A stretch of DNA of 64,000 bases from Candidatus Raymondbacteria bacterium RIFOXYA2_FULL_49_16 (GTDB lineage Bacteria > Fibrobacterota > OXYB2-FULL-49-7 > XYB2-FULL-49-35). Of the stretch, positions 1 through 7,890 are shown piece after piece (position 1 is the first letter of the stretch; each line of letters opens with the position of its first letter). The notes below the pieces were generated by a model. That model saw nothing but the letters and a program-made list of their open reading frames with translations, ran no database searches and was not told the origin of the DNA. The position numbers were made by a program, and so were the translations under genes. The stretch spans positions 9,049-73,048 of the forward strand of contig MFYT01000011.1 of the NCBI GenBank assembly GCA_001789205.1, read 5' to 3'.

Positions 1-977
1 CCGATTGCCTGCATGGTGACCTTCAGGTCCTGTTTGAACCTGATGGGGTCCATGATATGAAACCGGTACAATCCATGCCGCGCACCTGCAACGCCCTCCT
101 TCACCCCCAAAGGATAACCCAGAAATGGCGCTGAGAAAGTATCTTGAAAGCACCAGGCACCGCCAAAATAATCCTCTGTGCCTGTGCCGCAGATTGTTGG
201 AAATTCGCTGTCCCCATCAATGAAAAATTTTATTTCTCCCTCGCCCCACCAGCCCTCGTTGTTCTGCTGCCATGCCATATAGGTGCCTACATAATGACCT
301 CTTCCTTGCAGACCGTCAACAATTGTATAATCCTGCATGTATGGCAATGGATTTGTCCGCCTGAATTGGGCGTGGAAATAGGCTTCGTCATCTGCTATTT
401 CGGTCAGTGCATAATTAATGGCGTAGAAAAAACCCCCGGCGTCGGCCGGTGAAAGATTCTCAATTGTCATGCGCGCGTGCTTTCTGAATGGCATGGGAAA
501 ATAGCAATTGAATCCGCCCGAAGGATTCACATTTATCGGCAGAGCGAGAATGTTCACCCGTTTTTTAAACCCATTACAGAAAAGATCGCCAAGAGGGCAT
601 TCAACGCTGGGTTCTTTTTCATTGTCCCAATAGATCCGGACAATAAGGTCGCGGTAAAATTTCTCAGCCACTGTGATCCAGATATGCTGGATACAGCCAG
701 GACCGTCAATATCCATAAGGGTGACAGTCGCGCTTGCGGGAATATCGATGCACGGGCGTACTTTCCACTTCTGGCCAAGTTCGCGCGCTGCCCCTTTTTC
801 ATCACTGGCCCATGCCTGGCCTATCTTTTTGACCTCTTTCTGGCATTTGTCCGGAAAGGCCATGCCGCCCTTGCCTTTTTCGCCATAGACGTTTTCAGCC
901 GTAATCGACCGCGTTTCAGCGTCTGAAAGCCGGGAAATATTCCCCAGTCCCACCCCGAGTCCATTATACAATGCCAT
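1..977 (-). CDS. GH172 / DUF2961 family glycoside hydrolase (3' end outside window)
   Basis: At least 325 residues are visible and the C-terminus runs off the left edge. The protein opens MALYNGLGVGLGNISRLSD and contains GTGTEDYFGGAWCF and the REW-type aromatic strands typical of DUF2961, now CAZy family GH172 (difructose dianhydride synthase/hydrolase and alpha-arabinofuranosidase-like activities, usually homo-oligomeric jelly-roll enzymes). The start at 977 is supported by a GGAGGA ribosome site a few bases upstream. There is no signal peptide, so it probably acts in the cytoplasm on imported oligosaccharides. It lies 17 bp after the LacI regulator gene and in line with GH116, so it is the last visible gene of that operon. 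The family call is firm; the substrate cannot be read from sequence. Confidence 0.85.
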   Translation of the reverse strand, partial: MALYNGLGVGLGNISRLSDAETRSITAENVYGEKGKGGMAFPDKCQKEVKKIGQAWASDEKGAARELGQKWKVRPCIDIPASATVTLMDIDGPGCIQHIWITVAEKFYRDLIVRIYWDNEKEPSVECPLGDLFCNGFKKRVNILALPINVNPSGGFNCYFPMPFRKHARMTIENLSPADAGGFFYAINYALTEIADDEAYFHAQFRRTNPLPYMQDYTIVDGLQGRGHYVGTYMAWQQNNEGWWGEGEIKFFIDGDSEFPTICGTGTEDYFGGAWCFQDTFSAPFLGYPLGVKEGVAGARHGLYRFHIMDPIRFKQDLKVTMQAI

Positions 978-994
978 AATTCCTCCTGCGTTTG

Positions 995-1981
995 TCACCG
1001 TATTATTAATTTTGGCTTTATCAGAATTGTCTTTTTTTCCAGCTTTCCATTCTCCATGGAGCGGGCAAGCAGTGCAAAAGCCTCTTTTCCCATGGCCGCG
1101 CAGTCCTGGGCAACCGAATCAATCCTTGATGAGAAAAAATCCAGAAACGGGTGGTCATCAAAAGTCGCAAGCCGTATGTCGCGGCCAAAATGTTGCCCCT
1201 GCTCCTGATAATATCTGAGCAGACCTTCGAGCAGAGTAAGCCCTGCGGTAAAAATCGCCGCAGGCCGCGTGTTCTGGGAAAAAAGCGCCTGGGCCGAGCG
1301 GTACCCGCTCTCACCGGTAAAATCATGCTGAAAAATCCGCTCTTCGGTGATAGCAAGACCATTCTCTTTCAGGGCTCTGACAAACCCTTTCAGCCGCTCG
1401 CTGTTTGATGATACATGCGCCACGCCGCCAATATAAGCGATGTCTTTATATCCGCGCTGTATGAGGCTGGTAGTAAGTTCGTGTGCGGCCCAAGTATTGT
1501 CACTGGCAACCTGAGCGCGCGCGCCTTTGACCATGCGGTCTATGTACACCAGGGGCACACTCCTGTTATTGAGCGTCTCATGCGTGCGTGTGTCCTGCAA
1601 GGAGCTGACGATAATGACCCCGTCTACGGATTTTGAGAAAAGCCCGGAGAGCGCCTCCAGTTCACGGTCTGGTTTGTCGTTTGAACTGGCCACAATGACA
1701 TTGAACCCGCGTTCTCGCGCATCGGCCTCAATGCTCTCCTCAAGCAGGGAGAAAAACCGGTTTTTGACATCACCCACGATAAAACCAACGGTCCGTGTTC
1801 TTTTGAGTCTGAACCCGCGCGCGAACTGGTTTGGCGAGTACCCGTATTTCCGGACCGCGGCCATGACTTTCGCCTCGGTCGCCGGACTAATACGCTGTTC
1901 CCTGGCCTTGTTGTTCATGACCAGGCTCACCGTGGTCTTTGATACTCCGGCTTTGCGGGCAATTTCATTTATCGATATCAT
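995..1981 (-). CDS. LacI/PurR-family transcriptional regulator
   Basis: A 328-residue repressor. The N-terminal helix-turn-helix (ISINEIARKAGVSKTTVSLV, about residues 3-22) and hinge (YSPNQFARGFRLKRT) are classical, followed by a periplasmic-binding-like effector domain (TVGFIVGDVKNRFF through RIDSVAQDCAAMGKEA). A longer reading from 2029 is possible, but family members begin a few residues before the HTH, so I place the start at 1981. It sits between GH116 and GH172 on the same strand, which predicts control of this operon in response to a sugar. The 14-bp palindrome with a central CG at the GH116 promoter (4533-4546) is the expected kind of operator, so the regulator probably represses its own operon. 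The effector is unknown. Confidence 0.93.
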   Translation of the reverse strand: MISINEIARKAGVSKTTVSLVMNNKAREQRISPATEAKVMAAVRKYGYSPNQFARGFRLKRTRTVGFIVGDVKNRFFSLLEESIEADARERGFNVIVASSNDKPDRELEALSGLFSKSVDGVIIVSSLQDTRTHETLNNRSVPLVYIDRMVKGARAQVASDNTWAAHELTTSLIQRGYKDIAYIGGVAHVSSNSERLKGFVRALKENGLAITEERIFQHDFTGESGYRSAQALFSQNTRPAAIFTAGLTLLEGLLRYYQEQGQHFGRDIRLATFDDHPFLDFFSSRIDSVAQDCAAMGKEAFALLARSMENGKLEKKTILIKPKLIIR

Positions 1982-2006
1982 GCCACATCCCCGGGATAAA
2001 AATATC

Positions 2007-2035
2007 GTAGAGGTGGGTTTGAAACCCACCCCTAC
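2007..2035. repeat. 29-bp palindromic intergenic hairpin (REP-like)
   Basis: GTAG-A-GGTGGGTTT and AAACCCACC-CCTAC form an almost perfect hairpin around a tiny loop, in the 113-bp gap between GH116 and the LacI gene. It has no T-tract. It resembles the short GTAGGGG-type palindromes dispersed in some bacterial genomes; it could equally be an mRNA-stabilising or attenuating hairpin. Only one copy is visible in this window. Confidence 0.5.
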
Positions 2036-2068
2036 GCTCTATAATAAATATTTCCATCTTTTCTGTAC

Positions 2069-2113
2069 GGGCGTCATTCTGCAATTGGCTTCTTCTATCG
2101 ATGAATGACGCCC
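2069..2113. terminator. Inverted repeat spanning the GH116 stop codon
   Basis: GGGCGTCATT (2069-2078) is repeated exactly inverted at 2104-2113, giving a 10-bp stem with a 25-nt loop that contains the GH116 stop codon (2095-2097). There is no good T-run, so it may be a processing or partial termination hairpin rather than a full intrinsic terminator. Together with the palindrome at 2007-2035 it could lower expression of the downstream regulator relative to GH116. Confidence 0.4.
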
Positions 2114-4521
2114 CTGCATTTAATTTCCTTAATTTTTATAACACCCGATTTTACGTCCACAAATGCCTTCCCCTTCTTCACGCCAGCAAGGCCATACCCG
2201 GTTGCCGTACTGAAAAAGCACTGAAAATCACCTTGTATCACAGGCTTCATAAATAAAACCTTATCAACAGCGTCGTACCTGATGCCGCTATATGCCTGCA
2301 AGAGCGCGTATGAGGCCAATGCGCGCGCATACCAGTGGCCGCATTCATATTCGTTGAAGGGATTTCGTACACGGCCGTTGTACCGGGCGCGGCATGCAGC
2401 AACAATATCGAGGCCTTTTTTGACCTCGCCATTCATAATCAGGTGTGACGCTACCTGATATTCGATGCCAGTCCATACCTCATCGCTATAAACAAAAGGC
2501 AGCGAGGGCTTGCCGCCTTTTGGCCATGTGCACAGCAGAAGCCCGCCCTCTTTTCCAAGAGCGTATCCGGGACGTTGGGGATTGGCGTGAGCAGACAGGT
2601 CCTTTTTAAAATTGTATTTGTGTACTGCTTTTAAATGCGAAACAACCTTTTTCCTGTCCATAAGAATGCCCAGGCCGCACACCTCTGCCATCCACGCGCC
2701 AATGACCCCGTCCGAAAGGCATCCGGTTCCATATTGGTATTTTGGCCCCTCTTTTTTCAACAGAGCAATGGCCTCAGAAGAATATTCGATATTCCATGAA
2801 AATGTCTGGAGTTTTGTCGGGTCTTTGGTGCGCAAGCCCTTCCATGTTACTTTCTGGAAAAAATACTCACCATTGAACAGCTGTGTTTCAATATGTCTTT
2901 TTGATTTTTGGGCCAATGTTTCGTAGAGGGCGATATTTTCATCCAGAGCCGTGCCCATTGCAGCTGCTGCGCAGAGAGCGCCCAAGTAAAAACTTGTGCA
3001 CATGCCATTAGGGCCCCAAAATTCAATGTCATACGTATTGTGATGAGGTTCTTTGAATATCCCCTCATGGTCAGGGTCCCAGGTTTTAATGCAATACTCT
3101 AGGCTTTTTCTGACAGCAGGCCACATCTTTTTCAGCCAGGCATGGTCGCCGGAAATGCGCCACTCCCGATATACTTTTATGATGCCGCCGAGTTGGCCGT
3201 CAGCAGCAGCGTGAAAATCCTGTTTTCGCGGCCCAATGGGAAGCGCAGCACGGAACGCCTGATATCCTGTTTTGTTCTGACTTTCAAAAAATTCGGTCTC
3301 GCGCATTGTGCGTTCAAGATCGGGAAACAAATGCGGCAGGGCCTGGGCATAGTTCCACACATGCGTGCACGAACCAGCACAACTGCCTTTGGAATCCTCG
3401 CACCCCTCCCATGCCCAGAATCTGCCGTCTTTCTGGCGCAGCACGGTCGGACTTTTCAAGATGCTCAAATTCGACGAGACCGCGTCTACTATCTCGGTTG
3501 GAAGCGTTGAACTGAATAAACAATCGCTAAATTGTAAAGACGCCTCTCTCAATCTTGAATAATTCTTTTCCCAATATGTCGCTACTGCCGCAATATTCGG
3601 GAATTTTCCCGCATACCAGGGAACATATGTTTCCAACGAATCCTTTTCCTCGGGCCAGCGCTGGTCGCTTTTTGGCACATACCAGCACATGCGTACGATA
3701 ATGCGTTTCTCCTTTCCAGGCCCAAGCGTAAAAGGCACATAGATCGACCCTCCCGGCGATGGCCTGTCTTGTGAAACAGGAGACGCTGCGACACAAACAC
3801 CTTGCTCAACATTGGTCCAAGCCATGGTGCGCGGATCGAACCAACCGCCTCTGAACCATGCGCAGTTTACCTTGGTACGCGGATCGTCGCACTGGATTGC
3901 AAACGCACCATTGGCAGCGGGCGCTCTTTTGCTCGCCTTTTGCGATAAAACAAATCCATTGCGAATTGATGTAACCGCATAGCCTCCATTTGCCTGCTCA
4001 ATTTCCATAAAATTGGCGCTATTGTATGAGAATACAGCCTGGACTGGAATTTTTGACGTGTTTTTAAACCTGTATTCGAGCGCTGCCACAGGAAGGCTGG
4101 AATCATCACTGTTTCCTGGAGTAAACGGGCTCCATGCCAAAACAGTGGCTTTTGTCGGCAGCTTTGCATCTGATAATTCTATGGACGCAAACGGGAATTG
4201 AGCGCCAAACGAACACATACCAAACCTTGGCAAACCATAGGACTTGAATTTTAGCCCCTCGCCTGCGTTTGCCTGGCCAAAATATTTCCATTCAGGCACC
4301 GGTCCTTCCAGAACCCGGGCAATACGTTCCCTGCCCGGGGCTTTAACTGAAAGACCCGCAAAGATCATAGGCTCGTTGTGTATGTCGGGTTTGTGGTGGA
4401 GTGAAACATGAGAGAGCGCGCCAGTCCCTTCGATGCAGATTGTACCCGCACCCATACCGCCAAGTGGAAAAGCGATCCTGTTCAGTTTGTCGCCGGCATA
4501 TGAAACACTCTTTTTAGCCAT
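2095..4521 (-). CDS. GH116 family beta-glycosidase (bile-acid beta-glucosidase-like)
   Basis: 808 residues, the usual length of bacterial GH116 enzymes. The N-terminal beta-sandwich domain starts with LNRIAFPLGGMGAGTICIEG, and the C-terminal (alpha/alpha)6 barrel (DUF608) carries HHNTYDIEFWGPNG with the likely nucleophile Glu500 and CLSDGVIGAW with the likely acid/base Asp604. Characterised family members are beta-glucosidases, beta-xylosidases or glucosylceramidases; the substrate here cannot be fixed. No signal peptide is seen, so it is probably cytoplasmic. It is first in the GH116-LacI-GH172 operon and is preceded by a strong promoter/operator (4533-4579). The start at 4521 follows a GGGGGTGG-type ribosome site. 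Confidence 0.93.
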   Translation of the reverse strand: MAKKSVSYAGDKLNRIAFPLGGMGAGTICIEGTGALSHVSLHHKPDIHNEPMIFAGLSVKAPGRERIARVLEGPVPEWKYFGQANAGEGLKFKSYGLPRFGMCSFGAQFPFASIELSDAKLPTKATVLAWSPFTPGNSDDSSLPVAALEYRFKNTSKIPVQAVFSYNSANFMEIEQANGGYAVTSIRNGFVLSQKASKRAPAANGAFAIQCDDPRTKVNCAWFRGGWFDPRTMAWTNVEQGVCVAASPVSQDRPSPGGSIYVPFTLGPGKEKRIIVRMCWYVPKSDQRWPEEKDSLETYVPWYAGKFPNIAAVATYWEKNYSRLREASLQFSDCLFSSTLPTEIVDAVSSNLSILKSPTVLRQKDGRFWAWEGCEDSKGSCAGSCTHVWNYAQALPHLFPDLERTMRETEFFESQNKTGYQAFRAALPIGPRKQDFHAAADGQLGGIIKVYREWRISGDHAWLKKMWPAVRKSLEYCIKTWDPDHEGIFKEPHHNTYDIEFWGPNGMCTSFYLGALCAAAAMGTALDENIALYETLAQKSKRHIETQLFNGEYFFQKVTWKGLRTKDPTKLQTFSWNIEYSSEAIALLKKEGPKYQYGTGCLSDGVIGAWMAEVCGLGILMDRKKVVSHLKAVHKYNFKKDLSAHANPQRPGYALGKEGGLLLCTWPKGGKPSLPFVYSDEVWTGIEYQVASHLIMNGEVKKGLDIVAACRARYNGRVRNPFNEYECGHWYARALASYALLQAYSGIRYDAVDKVLFMKPVIQGDFQCFFSTATGYGLAGVKKGKAFVDVKSGVIKIKEIKCRGVIHR

Positions 4522-4532
4522 GCCACCCCCTG

Positions 4533-4546
4533 CTAAATCGATTTAG
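4533..4546. promoter_or_regulatory. Predicted LacI-type operator
   Basis: CTAAATCGATTTAG is a perfect 14-bp palindrome with the central CG dinucleotide typical of LacI-family operators. It lies between the -10 box and the GH116 start codon, so a bound repressor would block initiation or early elongation. The regulator encoded two genes downstream is the obvious candidate ligand. Confidence 0.75.
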
Positions 4547-4550
4547 TTAT

Positions 4551-4579
4551 AAAATATCCTTTTCCCCGGTATGTGTCAA
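4551..4579 (-). promoter_or_regulatory. Sigma70-type promoter of the GH116 operon
   Basis: On the minus strand a consensus -35 box TTGACA (4574-4579) is followed after exactly 17 bp by TATTTT (4551-4556). The predicted transcription start falls inside or next to the operator palindrome, 20-30 nt before the GH116 ATG. Confidence 0.7.
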
Positions 4580-4696
4580 TAATAAAATTGAGACCTTTTG
4601 TCTGAATATAGAGATGGAAATCAGGGGCGCGGATCAGGGTTTAATAGCAGGCATATCTAAACATTGTCCAGTTAAATACAATAACATGCAATCTTT

Positions 4697-4959
4697 ATCC
4701 GGCGGGACAGAGCCCGCCGGTTGTTCAGGTCTTTCTTTTTTCCTTGCGCACAGCCACCCGCTTTACACCCCACGAAGAGAACACAATTGAAGCGGGTCCC
4801 GCCCATAAGAGTTGTCATTTCATAAATATCAGCCTTGGTTAGACGTAGACGGAATGACACCTCTTATGGGCGGGGAAGGCTTTCCAAAGCCTTCAGTTGT
4901 GCGCGATTCATGAAAGAACAACCATTATTGATCAACCGGTGGGCTCTGTCCCACCGGAT
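4697..4959. repeat. Nested inverted-repeat element (MITE-like), non-coding
   Basis: A 263-bp unit bounded by 29-bp inverted ends (4697-4725 and 4931-4959, 26/29 matching). Each end is itself a hairpin: CCGGCGGG-acagag-CCCGCCGG on the left and CCGGTGGG-ctctgt-CCCACCGG on the right. Inside is a second inverted pair at 4798-4819 and 4853-4874 (21/22 matching), plus a small hairpin AAGGCTTTCCAAAGCCTT (4876-4893). No convincing reading frame lies within it. The surrounding gap from 4580 to 5089 contains no gene I can support. The structure suggests a miniature transposable element or a highly folded RNA; no clear target-site duplication is visible. Confidence 0.65.
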
Positions 4960-5089
4960 CATCCAGTCCTAGCAATGTCTGGTTTTTCATTTTTTACCGG
5001 ACACCACTGGACATACCTTTCAAGCATGCAACCAGAGCATCTTCGCACATCTTTAGGATACAACGCATTCTTTGCAGGCCATTGTGAGT

Positions 5090-5722
5090 TTACGACAACA
5101 AACCTCCCTGCATCCTGGGTTCGTACGCAGCTGTCTGACCTGATATAATGTCACCAAGCGTGGCCTGTTGCTCCTCAAAGGAAAGGCGCAGGCCCAGAAT
5201 ATCCTTAAAAAATCCCTCGCCCGTTTCAAGAAAAAGCGCCAATCCCATATAAGCGGCAAACAGCGTAAGTGCATGCTGTTCCGGAATATTTTCCCAATAT
5301 CCGGCAATAGCTTTGAGTTTCTGCACATACTCACGCGATAAAACCTTTACATGCCCTTTCATTGCAGCGGTTGGCTTAAAACTCTCGGCAAGAAACAGGG
5401 AAACCAATTCCCGGTTCTCACGCGCAAATACACGGTATTCCTTGAAAAATCTGCTCAAAGCACCCAAAAACGCGGTCCGGGCCGAAAGCCCGAGCAAAAA
5501 ACGGTCGAAGAATGCCGCGTTTAAAGTAAAATATTCAGCGAACAACTCATCTGCCATCCTTTTTTTTGAAGGAAAATAGTGATACATGCTCGCAGCACGC
5601 ACCTCCGCGTCCTTAGCAATGGCGCGCATGGAGGTCCCAGTAAAACCGGAACGGGCAAAATGCGTCTTTGCCGCGGCCATAATACGGGCCCGCGTGCGCA
5701 ATGCATCGCGTTTCCTTTCCAC
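5090..5722 (-). CDS. TetR/AcrR-family transcriptional regulator
   Basis: 210 residues with a typical TetR N-terminal HTH (RARIMAAAKTHFARSGFTGT ... ASMYHYFPSKKRMADEL, residues 10-60) and an all-helical ligand domain. The start is GTG at 5722, chosen because AGGAGG lies 5 nt upstream. It is divergent from the etfB-etfA-acyl-CoA dehydrogenase operon, and TetR proteins in that position (FadR- or PsrA-like) commonly sense acyl-CoAs. Control of this operon is therefore likely but inferred. Its own promoter has consensus -35 and -10 boxes overlapped by a palindrome, implying autorepression. Confidence 0.9.
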   Translation of the reverse strand: MERKRDALRTRARIMAAAKTHFARSGFTGTSMRAIAKDAEVRAASMYHYFPSKKRMADELFAEYFTLNAAFFDRFLLGLSARTAFLGALSRFFKEYRVFARENRELVSLFLAESFKPTAAMKGHVKVLSREYVQKLKAIAGYWENIPEQHALTLFAAYMGLALFLETGEGFFKDILGLRLSFEEQQATLGDIISGQTAAYEPRMQGGLLS

Positions 5723-5761
5723 ACCAGCCTCCTTCCTAACCTAACATACGTTCGGTTTATA

Positions 5762-5775
5762 CTAACACTTGTTAG
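5762..5775. promoter_or_regulatory. Predicted TetR operator
   Basis: CTAACA-CT-TGTTAG is an inverted repeat with 6-bp arms. It overlaps the -10 box of the TetR gene promoter in the intergenic region shared with etfB. A related half (CCTAACATACG) lies about 20 bp away toward the TetR gene. Confidence 0.5.
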
Positions 5776-5802
5776 ATAATAAAAAAGCCGTTCATCTGTC
5801 AA
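5774..5802 (-). promoter_or_regulatory. Promoter of the TetR gene
   Basis: On the minus strand TTGACA (5797-5802) is followed after 17 bp by TTATCT (5774-5779). The -10 box abuts the CTAACA palindrome, as expected for autoregulation. I could not identify an equally good promoter for etfB on the other strand. Confidence 0.55.
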
Positions 5803-5914
5803 TTGAAAAGCGCCCATGCGCCTCAAAAATACGCAACACCCTCAACCATCTTTCCAGATTCAATTAAAAAAAACCTTTTGCATGGATTCAGGAAAATTAT
5901 ATCTTTTCACACTT

Positions 5915-6835
5915 ATGAAAATAAACATAGCTGTACTCGCAAAACAGGTTCCCGACACCCACAATATCACCGCCCAGGCGATGAAGGACGATGGGACCGT
6001 GAACCGGGCCGCTTTGCCGGCCATCTACAATCCTGAAGACCTGAACGCGCTCGAACTGGCCTTGTCGGTCAAAGAGCAGTTCGGGGCAACTGTCACCGTC
6101 ATTACCATGGGCCCTCCCCGCGCAGCCGAGATCCTCAAGGAATCTCTGTATCGCGGGGCAGACCGGTGTGTGCTGCTCACGGACCGCGCCTTTGCGGGCG
6201 CCGACACGCTTGCCACGTCGTACACACTCGGTCTTGCCATCAAAAAACTCGGCAAGGTCGACATTGTCATGTGCGGCAGACAGGCCATTGACGGCGATAC
6301 CGCGCAAATTGGCCCCCAGGTTGCCGAAAAAATCACCTACAACCAGATCACGTATGTTGAGGCAGTGCAGAAAATAGAAAAGGACACTATTACGCTCCAT
6401 CGCAATCTGGGGCGCACGTCCGAAACTATTCGGACCAAGCTTCCGGTACTGCTTACGGTCACTGCCTCCGCAAACCAGCCGCGCAGCTTTGGGGCAAAAT
6501 ACCAGATGAAGTTCAAAAAGGCGCGCACTGTTCTCGACGTCACCGACGAGGTCCGCAATTCCACGGTTGCCGGCAGCTATGCCGACGACTATGTGCGGGA
6601 CCTTATCAATAAAAAATGCGCTGACCTGAAAACTCGCGGCCTACTCATCGAGACCTGGACCGCCGCTGACCTCAAGGTCGACGCATCGTCCATTGGCCTT
6701 GCCGGGTCGCCTACCAAGGTCAAAAAAATCGAAAGCATTGTCCTCACCGCGCGAGAGATAAAAACCGTGCCACCCACGGACGACGGTATAAAAAGCCTTA
6801 TCAAAGAACTCATCGAGGAGAAGACCTTTGTCTAA
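5915..6835 (+). CDS. etfB: Electron transfer flavoprotein, beta subunit
   Basis: 306 residues from the chosen start, where the family's conserved N-terminus begins (MKINIAVLAKQVPDTHNI). The frame extends upstream to 5816, but those residues do not resemble EtfB and no clear ribosome site marks either position. It carries the AMP-binding fold and the motif VMCGRQAIDGDTAQIGPQVA typical of EtfB. With EtfA it passes electrons from the acyl-CoA dehydrogenase encoded next to membrane or ferredoxin acceptors. The C-terminal part is somewhat longer than common EtfB proteins (250-260 residues). It overlaps etfA by 8 bp, indicating translational coupling. Confidence 0.93.
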   Translation: MKINIAVLAKQVPDTHNITAQAMKDDGTVNRAALPAIYNPEDLNALELALSVKEQFGATVTVITMGPPRAAEILKESLYRGADRCVLLTDRAFAGADTLATSYTLGLAIKKLGKVDIVMCGRQAIDGDTAQIGPQVAEKITYNQITYVEAVQKIEKDTITLHRNLGRTSETIRTKLPVLLTVTASANQPRSFGAKYQMKFKKARTVLDVTDEVRNSTVAGSYADDYVRDLINKKCADLKTRGLLIETWTAADLKVDASSIGLAGSPTKVKKIESIVLTAREIKTVPPTDDGIKSLIKELIEEKTFV

Positions 6836-7877
6836 TACGAAGAAAACCGGAAAGAAAAACCCCGGAAAAGACAGCGTCCTTGTCTATATCGAATCTCAGC
6901 ACGGCGAAATCGCCCAGGTGAGCCTCGAACTCATTGGCAAGGCCCGCGAAATGGCGGACAAGCTCTCTGTTACAGTCACTGCGGTAGCCATAGGCTCGGG
7001 CCTCAAAAAGTTCGCCCAGCAGATCTTCTCATACGGCTGCGACACGCTCTACCTGCTCGAAGACAAACGCCTTGCCTACTACGAAACCATTCCCTACACC
7101 AAGGCTCTGGTGCAGGCCATTGGCCAAATCCAGCCGCAGATCGCGCTCTTTGGCGCGACTTCCATTGGCAGGGACATTGCTCCACGCGTGGCAAGCACTA
7201 TTAAGGTTGGGCTCACGGCCGATTGCACCTCCCTCGAAATCGGCGACCACGAAGATCCCCGCACAAAAAAGACGTACCAGAACATCCTATACCAAATCCG
7301 GCCCGCATTTGGCGGCAACATTATCGCCACTATTGTTTCACCCGAACACAGACCCCAAATGGCTACAGTGCGCGAAGGCGTTATGAAACTCGGCATGCCG
7401 GACAAATCACGCAAAGGCGTTATCGTTCCCCTCAAGGTCAAATTCGCGGCAAAAGACTTTGTCAACCATGTCATCAAACGCGTAATAAGCCAGCGTAAAG
7501 TAAACCTTACTGCCGCGCACATCATTGTATCGGGCGGTGCTGGCGTTGGCAGCAGGGAAAACTTCAAGCTCATCTGGGACTTTGCAGAGGCCATTGGCGG
7601 TGTTGTCGGCGGATCGCGCGCTGCTGTTGACAATGGTTTTGTGGACCACGACCATCAGGTAGGCCAAACCGGTACTACAGTCAGACCAAAGCTATATATT
7701 GCCTGCGGCATCTCCGGCGCTATCCAGCACCGCGCTGGCATGGAACATGCTTCTAAAATAATCGCTATTAACAGTGATCCGAACGCCCCCATGCTCAAGA
7801 TAGCCCACTACGGCATAGTCGGTGATCTCAATCAGGTCATTCCGAAAATGATCAAAGCGTACAAATCCAAAGGATAA
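6828..7877 (+). CDS. etfA: Electron transfer flavoprotein, alpha subunit (FAD-binding)
   Basis: 349 residues. The N-terminal domain I is preceded by a short basic stretch (KKTGKKNPGK). The C-terminal FAD domain is diagnostic: GGAGVGSRENFKLI, GGSRAAVDNGFVDHDHQVGQ, GISGAIQHRAGM and INSDPNAPML. It forms the heterodimer with EtfB and accepts electrons from the acyl-CoA dehydrogenase that starts 13 bp downstream. There is no extra Fe-S cluster domain of the kind some bifurcating or Fix-type EtfA proteins carry. The three genes form one operon, probably under the divergent TetR regulator. Confidence 0.95.
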   Translation: MSNTKKTGKKNPGKDSVLVYIESQHGEIAQVSLELIGKAREMADKLSVTVTAVAIGSGLKKFAQQIFSYGCDTLYLLEDKRLAYYETIPYTKALVQAIGQIQPQIALFGATSIGRDIAPRVASTIKVGLTADCTSLEIGDHEDPRTKKTYQNILYQIRPAFGGNIIATIVSPEHRPQMATVREGVMKLGMPDKSRKGVIVPLKVKFAAKDFVNHVIKRVISQRKVNLTAAHIIVSGGAGVGSRENFKLIWDFAEAIGGVVGGSRAAVDNGFVDHDHQVGQTGTTVRPKLYIACGISGAIQHRAGMEHASKIIAINSDPNAPMLKIAHYGIVGDLNQVIPKMIKAYKSKG

Positions 7878-7890
7878 AGGCGGAAAACCC

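Noticed and set aside
477-926. Plus-strand frames in the first kilobase
   Set aside because: The minus strand encodes a clear DUF2961/GH172 protein through the whole stretch, so these frames are shadows.
1982-2029. Longer N-terminus for the LacI regulator
   Set aside because: The added 16 residues come from the hairpin-rich intergenic DNA, and LacI proteins begin just before the helix-turn-helix.
4672-5148. Short frames in the gap between GH116 and the TetR gene
   Set aside because: They fall within the inverted-repeat element or antisense to the TetR gene and lack ribosome sites.
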